Origin: Jaminaea rosea
Lineage: Eukaryota > Basidiomycota > Exobasidiomycetes > Microstromatales
DNA length: 64,000 bases
Reading direction: 5' to 3'
Assembly (NCBI RefSeq): GCF_003144245.1
Contig: NW_020289978.1
Span: 248,001-312,000 of the forward strand
Below are positions 41,934-51,017 of this stretch, piece after piece (positions within the stretch are counted from its first letter, which is position 1; every line of letters starts with the position of its first letter). Below the pieces are notes generated by a model that did not search any database, had not been told where the DNA came from, and saw only the letters and a program-made list of their open reading frames with translations. A program made the translations under genes and the position numbers.

Positions 41934-42902
41934 ATGTCCTACAACACTCCCTTCACCCGCGCCCCCTCCATCCTGGAGCTCATGTTCACGTCGCCTCTCT
42001 CTGGCCCTTCTGGTCCGCACCGTGACGACGGCACCATTTTCGTGTACGACAACGCTCACGACGTCGAGGAGGCTGCCGCCCGTCAGCATCGTCACATCGA
42101 GCAACAGAGGAGGGACCAGCATCGCGAGCTGGAGCAGCGCAAGAAGCACGAGCAGCAACAGGGAAGCAAACACTCGACCGTGGCCAAGGGTCAGGGCAGC
42201 GGACAGCACGCAGGTCATCATCAGACTCTCGCCCAGCAGCAGCAGCAGCAGAAGCGTCAGGCCGCTGCCACTTGGCCATACCACCCTTTCTTCAGCCATC
42301 CGCTCTTCAATGCCAACGACTACGGCAACGGCGTCTTTGGCGGTCCTCTCCTCACTGGGCCCTTGCTTCCCAACCATTCTGCCCTCGCCACAGCAGCCAA
42401 GGTCCCGACCTTGTCCCACTCGACTCTCTCCTCCTTCTCGCCCCGCATTGACGTTCACGAGGACGAAAACAAGTTTCAGCTAAGCGCCGAACTCCCCGGC
42501 ATGCCTTGCGACGCTGTCAAGGTACACGTGGACGATGAAGGCCGAACGATCAGTATCGAGGGGGAGATGAGGAAGGAGTACGACTCCCGCGACCTCGCCT
42601 CCGCCAAGAAAAGCAGCAGCAAGGGCGGGGACAATGCCAGCGAGGCCACCTCCTCCTCCACCTCGAGCGACAAGCAGGCCCAGCCTCGCATCCACGGCCA
42701 CGTAACGGAGCGTCTCTACGGTCATTTCTCTCGTTCCCTTTGGCTTCCCGAGAGCGCTGAGCTGGACAAGATCTCGGCGAGCTTCAAGGATGGACTGCTT
42801 CGTATCAATGTACCTAAGAAGGAGACCAAGAAGAATGGAGAAGGGGAGGAGAAGGAGGAAGTGAAGAAGAGGAAGGTTACGATCGAGGAGGTGCAGGAGT
42901 GA
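41934..42902 (+). CDS. Small heat-shock protein (Hsp20/alpha-crystallin)
   Basis: ATP-independent chaperone that holds unfolding proteins. Single exon, 322 residues from the ATG at 41934. The alpha-crystallin domain begins near residue 167 (FSPRIDVHEDENKFQLSAEL) and continues PGMPCDAVKVHVDDEGRTISIEGEM. After the loop come FSRSLWLPESAELDKISASF, KDGLLRINVPK and a Lys/Glu-rich tail ending in KVTIEEVQE. The first 110 residues are a Gln/His/Arg-rich charged stretch with a run of six glutamines. The beta5-beta7 loop is expanded by about 40 Ser/Lys-rich residues. Fungal Hsp20 proteins are often 150-220 residues, so this is long. The frame extends upstream without being needed; MSYNTPFTRAPSILELMF is a natural start. 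Confidence 0.93.
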   Translation: MSYNTPFTRAPSILELMFTSPLSGPSGPHRDDGTIFVYDNAHDVEEAAARQHRHIEQQRRDQHRELEQRKKHEQQQGSKHSTVAKGQGSGQHAGHHQTLAQQQQQQKRQAAATWPYHPFFSHPLFNANDYGNGVFGGPLLTGPLLPNHSALATAAKVPTLSHSTLSSFSPRIDVHEDENKFQLSAELPGMPCDAVKVHVDDEGRTISIEGEMRKEYDSRDLASAKKSSSKGGDNASEATSSSTSSDKQAQPRIHGHVTERLYGHFSRSLWLPESAELDKISASFKDGLLRINVPKKETKKNGEGEEKEEVKKRKVTIEEVQE

Positions 42903-43163
42903 GGTGGTCAAGGGGGCACTGGACGATTTGAAGAGTCGCGGGAAACGGGAAAGGCAGGAGACGACGTCATATATCCATCAGCTCTGGAGCACGACAAGCA
43001 TGGCCGAAGCGATCATCGCCATCGCTCATACACGTATTCAGCCAGCGCTCAAGCTTCTTCTCTTTTCATAGTCGAGCTTCACGAATTCGAGTCATCATTC
43101 ACGTATACAGATCAAGTGACAGCATTACACTCCTCGGCCCGAACCACCTTTTCCCAACCCTTT

Positions 43164-45081
43164 TCACAGCTTGCTAAGCCTCTCGCGGAGTATATTCTTC
43201 TGCACCTTGCCCGTCGACGTCTGCGAGGGAGTCAGAGGGGGAAAGCGTATCGAGTCAGTGAAACATACGTCTTCTCATCCTCTTCCCCTCCTTCATCGCC
43301 CTTCCGCAACTCACCTTGGGCAACTCCTGCACCACGTCAATCCACTCAGGTACGGCAAATCCGCTCATCCTGCCTCTACACCACTTCTTGAGCTCCTCCC
43401 CCGTAATCGCCTTCCCCTTGTCCTCCTCTGCATCATTCAGCACAACGAAAGCATGACACCTTTCTCCCCACTTCTCATGCTTACGTGCAACGACGCAGCT
43501 CTCCCTCACGCGAGGGTGTGTAGCCAATTCGCTCTCCACGGCCAATGAGCTGACATTCTCTCCTCCAGAGATGACCACATCCTTTGCACGATCGCGGATC
43601 TCTACTTCGCCGCCAGGATGACGCACGGCTAGGTCCCCTGAGAGGAACCATTCCCCATCGCCACCTCCTTTGGCTATTGTGCTGCCTACCACTACCTTGG
43701 ATGTGGCAGCAGGGTCCGCGTAGTAGCCTTGCATGACTATATTGCCTCGCATGGCAATCTCGCCCAGCTCAGTGCCATCGCGGCGCACGTCTACCAGACG
43801 ACCTCTGCTGTCTCGTACGGGCTCGTTGCCCTTTGCCGCATCTACTCGTACCACTCTAGCTTCCTCTGCGGTGAGGAATGCGTGGCCTTGTCGTGCCATT
43901 AACTTTGCCCTCGACTCAACGTCCAGCCCCGACCAGGAATCCGCGGCATAGCGTCGCGTCATCGGCCCATACGTCTCTGTCAGCCCGTACACGTGCACGG
44001 GCACAAGGTTGAGCGACTCCATCCTTGCGAGCAGGTCAGCTGTGGGCGCACTAGCTGCCACAGCTACGTAGACTGGTTGTGGGAGGCGCTCCGCCCCGCT
44101 GTGGTGCACGAGAGAGATATGCACCGTAGGCGCACCGCAGTAGTGCGTTACCCCGCTCGTCTTCAATGCCTGCCAGATGGTCGCCGGATCTACGCGCCGC
44201 AGAACATGCTGAGTAGCAAAGCTGAGAGTGCATGACCAGGGGTATGTCCAGCCGCAGGCGTGGAAAGCAGGGAGTACCCAAAGATACCGCGAGGTAGCTT
44301 CGAGCCGGGACTCGAGGGCGTTTGCAACGGCAGCCAGGTACGTGCCGCGATGCGTGGACACGACGCCCTTTGGTCGACCGGTAGTACCGCTGGTATAGCA
44401 GACGGAGAGCGGGTCTGTCTCTTCTACTGTGGTGAGGAGCTCCCAGTCCCTCCGAGCTGATGGGCCGAACTCCCGGTCTTCTGCTGCTTGAGCGGCATCC
44501 CACAATGAACGACCATGCGACAGAAACTGTTCGTACGGATCTGTAGGGTCCTGCCCTCCAGAATCATGGCTGACTATGATTGTACGTCCTTGGCCATTGG
44601 ATCCTTCAACTAGGTGCTTCAACTCCCAATCGACCAAGATGATAGACGCGCCCGAGTGCTCGAGTACGTAGCCCAGCTCCTGCTTCGAGTTGCGGTAGTT
44701 GAGTGGGACGACAGCACCTCCCGCAGCGAGAACACCATGGTACGCATCTAGGATCATGGGCGCATTTGGGCATAGGATGGCGACTCTGGTCCCTTTTCCC
44801 TTCCATCCCTCAAGTGCTCCCTTGCCCTCCCACCCGGCAAGGGCGAATGCGAATGACAAGCTACGCGCCGCCCACTGCGAGAAGGTGAGCTGCCAGCCAC
44901 GCTCTGGATGGTCAAGAGCGAGCCGGTCTGGGTGGATCAGTGCAGCCCGCAATAAGAATGAGAGGGGAGTGAGGGGGCTGTGGTTGTGCGCATGATGAGG
45001 GAGGGGAGAGAGGCGCAGGCCAAATGGTTGAGAGACCGGTGGTTGCGAGGAGGGAGGAGGGATGTAGGAGCTGGAAGCCAT
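43164..45081 (-). CDS. Peroxisomal AMP-forming acyl-CoA synthetase, 2 exons, PTS1 SKL
   Basis: Member of the adenylate-forming superfamily; activates a carboxylic acid to its CoA thioester. Exons are 45081-43315 and 43220-43164, split by a 94-base GT-AG intron; 607 residues. Motifs: P-loop YTSGTTGRPKGV near residues 227-238, VLPAFHACGWTYPWS, the YGLTET signature, GEWFLSGDLA, DRAKDVVISGGENVSS, and the C-terminal catalytic lysine segment LPKTSTGKVQKN. The last exon codes only the final 18 residues, including that lysine and the terminal SKL, a canonical peroxisomal targeting signal. Reading on without splicing gives a different 19-residue tail lacking both. The resemblance is to the medium-chain/AMP-binding plant-type group, but the substrate is not decided. 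Confidence 0.93.
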
Positions 45082-45369
45082 CGTGCCCGCTCTATCGAGA
45101 TACGGTTACGACGACGCGACGATTAGCCTTTTGAGTTGGTCTCGATGGCAAGTGGACAAGCAATCCATCAATCGAGCCATTCTCCCGTGTCTCCGCTTGA
45201 CGTTCCCCCGCACTCGACGTCCCGGTCTCCACAGCGGCAACCGGCAAACGCGGCGACTGATTTCTTGCTGGTCCCGTGCACTGACCCTCGCGTCGCGAGG
45301 CTACCAAGACCCCTCATCTCTCTGCAATGCGATGGCATCTAGGATTCAATGCAGGTCCCTCCTTCCACT

Positions 45370-47076
45370 TCACTTCTGCACATCTTCTCTTCGCCCCGCT
45401 CTCTCCCTCTCCATTCTTCCTCGAATCACAGCAATCTTAGTCTCGACATCCCGCAGTCCCTCATCAATCTCATATCTTCGCTTCTCCAACTCGCCCAACC
45501 TCGAATGACGCTGCCTCTGCTCTGCCTGTTTCGTCCTATCTGTCTCCCCAGTCACCTCCGCTTGTGACTTGGCTGCGGCCTCGTCACGCTTGACTGCTGC
45601 GTCCACCTCAGCGGCCTCGCCTGTACGAGCCTCATCCTCGCGCGAGCTCAGGGAGGTGCCGAAAATGAAGGCTCCGGGAAGGAGGACCATTGCTGCCAGG
45701 GTGCCCCAAAGGTAGGGTCGAGGCATGGTACGCCCTGCGCTGCTATTGGAAGGAGGCGATGGCCTCGTCGAGTAGGAGCGCCGTGCTGACGGCGTGCTCG
45801 CAGTCCACTCGTCCGCTCGTGGGCGCGTTTGCCCCGTCTGAGCGCCCATCCCGCTGAACTCTCTACCCATCGTATGCCTCCGTCTCCTCTGCACCTGCTC
45901 CTCCTGTCCGAAGACCAAGCCCGGCCTGTTAAGCCCCTCCCGACAGCCTCGCAAGATGAGCAGCCAACCATCTCGGAAGAAGGCGGCGGTACGGCTGAGC
46001 AAATCGCTGCTGACAACACCGGCGAGGATGGAGCGCACGCCGTGAGGGAGGAATGAAAGGCGACGCACTCTCGAAGAGAGGAGAACCGAGAGGGTTGGGT
46101 CCCTCAGAGGCGGTGGCCGTTGTGGCACCTCCGCTGCTGCTGCCTCTGTTGCTCCTTCTGCAGAAATAGGAGCGGACCGCGCCCCCGTAGGTTCATACTC
46201 TTCCGGCGGTCCCATGGTGATGCCCCTCCACCATTGCCCCTGCCTCTCTTCCACTGTCGCTGCAGCCGTGCCCCTCCAGCCCACCTGGCCCGGTTTGATC
46301 CCTCTTCTCACATAGGCTGTACGTAACCACCGCTCGAGGCGGCGCATGAAAGCATTACGTGCTCCTTCGTGGGCCCAGAGATGAGTAGTGAGAATTGCGA
46401 CTGCTTGTGGAGCTATTGATGAGCCAATTGCCGAAGCGGAAGATGCTGTGGGCTGGCTACGTCGCAAGACGTCCTGTATGCGATGTGCTAGGACTGTATC
46501 TGTCGTAATGCGATCTCCGATGACGAGGATATGCCCGGCGAGGGGTCGTGATGGCGAAGAGGAGGACGAAGATGCGCTGAGCAACCTCCTGAGCAGCCCG
46601 GCAGGTGGTGTCGCAGGCGGAGAAGGGGTTGAGGTTGACGAAGAAGCCTCTGCGTTTGATTCTCCCGCCGCAGCCACTCCCTCAAAATACTCGACAACCT
46701 GTCTCGTGCACCTTTTGCCCGGTTTCCTCTCCTGATGTACGAGCACGGTTGCCCCATCCAGCTCCCTACTAACCACCTGAGCCCCCACCGTCTCCCCAGC
46801 ACAACCTGCCGAGTTGCTTACAATGAGCACATTCTCTCGACCGAAGACTTCGAGACACTCCTTCCAGCTCTGCGCCAGGTCCGGATGCAACGAGTCGGAT
46901 CGCGGCGCGGTAAGGCAATTGTCCTTGTCTACGACTATGGATCGAACGCCTAGGGAATGGGCGTGCTGCCAAGAGAGGTACGAGAGGTTCGGGATGGTAA
47001 GGTGAGGGACGACGAGGCCTGGACGGTATGTGAGGGAGGCGAGAAGGGTGGTGAGGGCGGGAGTGTTGAGTGGCAT
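45370..47076 (-). CDS. GEP4: Mitochondrial phosphatidylglycerophosphatase Gep4 with long C-terminal extension
   Basis: HAD-family phosphatase converting phosphatidylglycerophosphate to phosphatidylglycerol in the cardiolipin pathway. One frame of 568 residues from ATG 47076. The Gep4 domain fills roughly residues 1-290: PGLVVPHLTIPNLSYL, HAD motif I VVDKDNCLTAP (Asp50, Asp52), ENVLIVSNSAG, HQERKPGKR, and the motif IV region GHILVIGDRITTDTVLAHR. It then carries LTTHLWAHEGARNAFMRRLE. Yeast Gep4 is only 185 residues. The remaining 280 residues include low-complexity linkers, a Ser/Arg stretch with YSTRP, one transmembrane helix (YLWGTLAAMVLLPGAFIF) and a charged coiled coil. No intron that would separate the parts is evident. 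The extension could be a fusion or a lineage elaboration. Confidence 0.85.
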   Translation of the reverse strand: MPLNTPALTTLLASLTYRPGLVVPHLTIPNLSYLSWQHAHSLGVRSIVVDKDNCLTAPRSDSLHPDLAQSWKECLEVFGRENVLIVSNSAGCAGETVGAQVVSRELDGATVLVHQERKPGKRCTRQVVEYFEGVAAAGESNAEASSSTSTPSPPATPPAGLLRRLLSASSSSSSPSRPLAGHILVIGDRITTDTVLAHRIQDVLRRSQPTASSASAIGSSIAPQAVAILTTHLWAHEGARNAFMRRLERWLRTAYVRRGIKPGQVGWRGTAAATVEERQGQWWRGITMGPPEEYEPTGARSAPISAEGATEAAAAEVPQRPPPLRDPTLSVLLSSRVRRLSFLPHGVRSILAGVVSSDLLSRTAAFFRDGWLLILRGCREGLNRPGLVFGQEEQVQRRRRHTMGREFSGMGAQTGQTRPRADEWTASTPSARRSYSTRPSPPSNSSAGRTMPRPYLWGTLAAMVLLPGAFIFGTSLSSREDEARTGEAAEVDAAVKRDEAAAKSQAEVTGETDRTKQAEQRQRHSRLGELEKRRYEIDEGLRDVETKIAVIRGRMERERAGRREDVQK

Positions 47077-47418
47077 GGCGCCAGTAGTGAGTCGGGGGCG
47101 TGTGTTTCCCCTCTGCTGCTGCTAGCTTTGTGGTGACGGGCGATGGTAGTTTTGCAAAGGGAAGCAAGATTGAAGCTGGACAGACAGACTTGAGCTCAAT
47201 TTTGGACGGAGAAGACGGCTCGCTCGCGGTCTCGGTCCGCCTGGACTCGGCCCGTGCGGCATTTGACCTTCTTTCCTTCCTTCGTTGCCCCTCATTGACC
47301 ATCACACACACCTCACCTTGTCCTTCTCCGCCCATCCTGTCTACGTCCACCTCACCTCCCGACCCACATTTCACCCTTTCAACACTCCCTCTTCCGCCCC
47401 GCCTGGCCCCGCTTCGCC

Positions 47419-47678
47419 GCCAGCAACTCCTCTCAGCCGCCTCTCGGTCACACGACTCGCCTCCTCCCCCTCCCGCCCTGGGGGAATGCTGCGGTTCCAG
47501 CTGCGGAGACAGCTGCGTTAAGGCGCTTTGGATGGAGGAAGTCAAGGCGTGGGGCACGAGGTGGTTTGGCGTCAAGGGCTGGAGGAAGGGCTGGTTGGCG
47601 GTCAAGAAGCGATTGGAGGAGCAGGGCGAGGGGCAGGTAGAGGGTGCAACTGCGAGCGTCGTAGGAGATGATTGGTGA
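47419..47678 (+). CDS. Probable oxidoreductase-like domain protein, 3' part, start unresolved
   Basis: The frame ending at the TGA at 47676-47678 contains SPPPPPALGECCGSSCGDSC followed by VKALWMEEVKAW. This matches the pattern of the small oxidoreductase-like N-terminal domain (human OXLD1 type: proline run, then CCG-x-G/S-C-x-x-C-V with aromatic and acidic residues). A short basic C-terminal tail follows. The frame is open back to 47100 but has no ATG before the domain, so the initiator must come from an unrecognised upstream exon. One possibility is the ATG at 47143 joined at the acceptor before 47419 (cgccag), but that intron of about 270 bases would be unusually long here. The gene lies between GEP4 (divergent) and the PDI gene (convergent). 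Function unknown; family members are mitochondrial. Confidence 0.45.
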
Positions 47679-47725
47679 TGAGAAGAGCTTAATTTAGGCA
47701 TCGACGCTCGGGCAGTCTGGTCAGC

Positions 47726-49744
47726 CTAAAGCTCATCATGCTCCGCCGTCTTCTTCTTGGCTTCGCCTTCCTTCATCCCCCTCTCCCTCTCCTCTCTCCT
47801 CAACACAGCCTCAACAGCGGCCTCGATCCCCTCTTCCCTCTTCCTCCTGCCCTCCTCTTCACCACGCCCCTTCAGCCTTTCCTCAATCAAGCTGATCATC
47901 TCTTCGAGATTCTCCCTCTTGCCCATGCCCAACACGTCAGCCATCTTCTCCCTGTCGGCCTTCAATTCAGCAAGCATCCATTCCTCGTTCTCCCACGCGA
48001 GCTCCTCGGCCCTCATCGGGTCGGTAGCAAGGAGGTGCTCAACATCCTTGGTCGCCTGCATGAACTCGGCACCGTACTGCTCTTGCCAGTCGGGGTGTTC
48101 GCCAGCAAGCCAGCGCTCAAAAGTGGATAGGAGGGCGCGGCGCTTCGCAATGAAGGGCTGGCGATCAGGGTCCATTCCTTCACCGGAACCCTCATACTCC
48201 TTCGAGGCCGTACCTGCGCTTCCGAGCTTCTCAGCAATGGACTCTGCGGCCTTCTTGACGTTGTTCATCGCGTCAGTTGCCCCTTCCCGAGCAACTTTTG
48301 CTGCATCTCCAACGCGGTTCAAAGCCTCTTCTGCCGCTCCGTACGCGCCGGACTCTTCGAGGATGCGATTCATGGCGTGCACATCTGCTTGCTGGCCGTC
48401 GGTGTAGATGTACGGCCCCTCGTTGACATGGTCTGGGAAGGCGTCTGGGTCGGCATAGGGGTCGTCGGGATCCACCTTGGTCTCCTTGATAGGCTGCTTT
48501 TGCTTCGTTTGCTCTTCACCGAATACCATCTGCACTTTGTGCTCGCGCCCCTCCCCGCCTACAACTTTCGTCTCGGTCCCTTGCTGCACCTCTGCCGGTC
48601 CGGGGCCATCCTCCACCTCCTCCTCATCTTCAGCGCCGAAGGCCATTTTCTTTGCGTCTCCGTGTTCTCCCTTCTGCTTCTTGTGCAGCGAGTCTTGCTT
48701 GGCCTTGATGTCCTCCGCGAGCTTTGAAGCACGCTCCTTGGATAGCATTGGGCCAGCATCAGCGCCCTGTTGCCTGGACGGGGGAGGCTTCCATTCGTAG
48801 GATCCGCCAGCTGGAAGGGCTTCATCGCTGCTATCGCTCGACGGATCCTTCTTCGCCTTAGTCTTGGGCTTGGCCTTGGTCTTCTTTGCCGGCCCTTTCT
48901 TACCATCTCCGGCTCCAGCGGCGGTGTCCTTGACTCCCCACTTCTCCTTCAGTCCATCGAGCCATTTTTTCAGCACGTCATACTTGAGTTTTCCTTCATA
49001 GGTCTCAAAGCTGCCCTTGTCGAATGCCGCTTCCTCTCCTCGTGGTCCGAAGGCGACGAGGACAGGCAGGTCCTTCTCACCCTTGAAGTTGACTCCGAGG
49101 TGTACACGAGCCGCATTTTGGACAGGTGGTTGATCCCCTCTCGCAATAGCGAACACCATCGACTTGCGAAAGTCAAGAGCAAGACTCTTGTACAGCGGAG
49201 AGCTCGTGGGCTTGTTGGAGAAGAGGACCACCTTCGGCGTCTCTGGGTCCTTCTCCACGACGAATCCCTTGATGTCCTCTGCGTTCACCTTTGTCACACT
49301 GCGTGGCAGCGAATCGACCGCATACTCAACGAGTGACTTGGCATTACGCTCTCCTCTATAGTCGCGAGGTAGGCGCTTTGTGGTGGCAGGGAAGAGCTTG
49401 ATGGTTGGGAAGCCCTGAATCGAATAGCGGGCACATGTCGCCTTGTTGGCTTCCTCGTCACAATCTAGATTGGCAAACTTGACAATGCCGTCCAGCGAGC
49501 GTGAGGCCCTCTCGAACTCGGGTACGAGGCGCTGACAATGACCGCACCATGGTGCTGTGAATGCTACGAGGGTAGGTTTCTCGATGTCAAGGACATGTCG
49601 CTTGAAGTTGGAGGTGCTAAGTTGCACGACGGGCGAGTCCCTGGAGAAGAGGGCGCCCGAGGCTACATTAGAGAAGAGGGTAATGACGGCGGCGACGAGT
49701 AGTACAACTCGGCCACTCATCGAAGTCATGGCGCTTGATGCCAT
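47726..49744 (-). CDS. ER-retained protein disulfide isomerase family member with HDEL
   Basis: Single exon, 672 residues from the ATG at 49744; the frame extends upstream only without an ATG. A signal peptide (VVLLVAAVITLFSNVASG) precedes a thioredoxin domain with active site APWCGHC at residues 67-70. It continues NLDCDEEANKATCARYSIQG and FPTIKLF with the cis-Pro. A second thioredoxin-like fold without a redox pair follows (about residues 130-270). The protein ends in HDEL, the fungal ER-retention signal. One CGHC domain plus an inactive one resembles yeast Mpd1/PDIA6-type enzymes. The last 380 residues are unusual: a KTKAKPKTKAKKD basic stretch, acidic linkers, an Ala-rich helical segment, then a WLAGEHPDWQEQYGAEF helical domain. 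Acts in oxidative folding in the ER lumen. Confidence 0.92.
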   Translation of the reverse strand: MASSAMTSMSGRVVLLVAAVITLFSNVASGALFSRDSPVVQLSTSNFKRHVLDIEKPTLVAFTAPWCGHCQRLVPEFERASRSLDGIVKFANLDCDEEANKATCARYSIQGFPTIKLFPATTKRLPRDYRGERNAKSLVEYAVDSLPRSVTKVNAEDIKGFVVEKDPETPKVVLFSNKPTSSPLYKSLALDFRKSMVFAIARGDQPPVQNAARVHLGVNFKGEKDLPVLVAFGPRGEEAAFDKGSFETYEGKLKYDVLKKWLDGLKEKWGVKDTAAGAGDGKKGPAKKTKAKPKTKAKKDPSSDSSDEALPAGGSYEWKPPPSRQQGADAGPMLSKERASKLAEDIKAKQDSLHKKQKGEHGDAKKMAFGAEDEEEVEDGPGPAEVQQGTETKVVGGEGREHKVQMVFGEEQTKQKQPIKETKVDPDDPYADPDAFPDHVNEGPYIYTDGQQADVHAMNRILEESGAYGAAEEALNRVGDAAKVAREGATDAMNNVKKAAESIAEKLGSAGTASKEYEGSGEGMDPDRQPFIAKRRALLSTFERWLAGEHPDWQEQYGAEFMQATKDVEHLLATDPMRAEELAWENEEWMLAELKADREKMADVLGMGKRENLEEMISLIEERLKGRGEEEGRRKREEGIEAAVEAVLRREERERGMKEGEAKKKTAEHDEL

Positions 49745-50036
49745 GCTATCGAGTCTCAGACTGATCGAGTGCGGGGAGGGTAGATGCACGAAGAAGGAGA
49801 AATGGCAATTTGGACTCGCACTCGCACCTCTCCACGTCAGCTCGACGTCCGTGCGGGGCAGAAAAACGGGCCGCGGCGGGCCGCTCTCACCTACGGGCCT
49901 CGGGCCTGGGTGGTGGCCAAGAAGACCGCTCGCTTTCCTGTCCTCTACGCCTTAGCTCTTTCACGAGATAGTCTCAAGGTGGGATAATTGATGATGCTAT
50001 TGAACAAAAGGGAGGCAACCTCTCCAAGACCTGTAT

Positions 50037-50906
50037 CTACGGCAGACCATATAGTGATGAAGCGCTCAAGGACCGCGGGGGCAACCACTGAGCCTTCATG
50101 GCGGTGACCATCCCGAGCGGCGTAACATGATTAGGCACAGTCTGATGCTGCTGTCTATTCCTCGCCGGCCCCACACCCGACGATACTGACGCTCCTCTCC
50201 TCTGTACCTCGAGCTGCTCCTCCGCCTCCGCCAGCTTCGCCAGCGCATGATCTCTCTGGCCCAGGACGACCATAGCTCGCGATCGCAGGGTCTTCTCCCG
50301 CTTCTCGCTCGCCTCGAGCTGAAATTGGAACTCTGCAAATTGTGATGAGAGCTTCGACATCAGAAGGCGTTCTCGCTCGTGAGCGTTCATAGTCGAGTAG
50401 CCGCGAGAGGCGAATTCCTTCAGGAGGCCTTGGAGGTAGGTCTCCTTTGGACCGGCAGGGGCGGTGGTGGAGACGGAGGGGGAGAGGAGTGAGGGAGGTT
50501 CAGGGCCGAAGCCGATCTCAATGCTGGGAAGACGTTGGCGCTTTGCGCTGCTCGGGCTGACTAGTGTCGAGGAGCTGGGGGAGCTACGCTTTGTGCCCGT
50601 CGGGGAGGGCGTTCCAGAGGAAGACGAAGGGTACGGCTTCGCAAAGGCTCTATGATTGTCGTCTGAAGGGCAGATGACATGGGCTGATGGCTCCAGGATT
50701 GAGCTTGCGCCGCTTGATCTTCTCCTCTTGTCTGCGCTGAACTGGAGGCTGAGGAGACCGGGCGACGATGAAGGAGACGGCTTCGACGATGAAGGAGAGG
50801 CGTCGATGTGTGAGGAGGAGCTTGATGCAGACGCATTGCTGTGCCACGAGGCGTTGCTCTCGCTGTGAAGGACGGCAGAGATGGGAAGCGTTGAAGCCTG
50901 CGACAT
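50037..50906 (-). CDS. Uncharacterised Ser-rich protein with a short coiled coil
   Basis: Single exon, 289 residues, ATG at 50906. I do not recognise a family. Residues 1-150 are Ser/Pro-rich with KRRR and KRQR basic clusters that could be nuclear-localisation signals. Residues 155-235 (YLQGLLKEFASRGYSTMNAH, then a Glu/Arg/Leu/Lys-rich helix) look like an amphipathic helix and coiled coil, suggesting dimerisation. The last 50 residues are unstructured. A TATATA element at 51012-51017 sits about 105 bases before the start codon on this strand. This and the sustained open frame support a real gene. Codon use looks like the neighbours. Confidence 0.65.
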   Translation of the reverse strand: MSQASTLPISAVLHSESNASWHSNASASSSSSHIDASPSSSKPSPSSSPGLLSLQFSADKRRRSSGASSILEPSAHVICPSDDNHRAFAKPYPSSSSGTPSPTGTKRSSPSSSTLVSPSSAKRQRLPSIEIGFGPEPPSLLSPSVSTTAPAGPKETYLQGLLKEFASRGYSTMNAHERERLLMSKLSSQFAEFQFQLEASEKREKTLRSRAMVVLGQRDHALAKLAEAEEQLEVQRRGASVSSGVGPARNRQQHQTVPNHVTPLGMVTAMKAQWLPPRSLSASSLYGLP

Positions 50907-51011
50907 GCTGCTTCGTAGCGTGTAAGAGGTGATGCTATGCTTTGTATGAAGAGTGAATGGACGAGGTCAATGGGCTTGAAGATGGTCCCGGCCCAGCTCA
51001 GTCGCTCCCGC

Positions 51012-51017
51012 TATATA
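51012..51017 (-). promoter_or_regulatory. TATA-like element
   Basis: TATATA about 105 bases upstream of the start codon at 50906. It is one of few clear TATA-like elements at a plausible distance in this window. Confidence 0.45.

Noticed and set aside
46769-47701. 310-codon minus-strand frame opposite the oxidoreductase-like domain
   Set aside because: It overlaps GEP4 coding sequence, is Ser/Pro/Arg-rich in the manner of an antisense shadow and lacks any motif. The plus-strand CCG-x2-C signal is the better interpretation.
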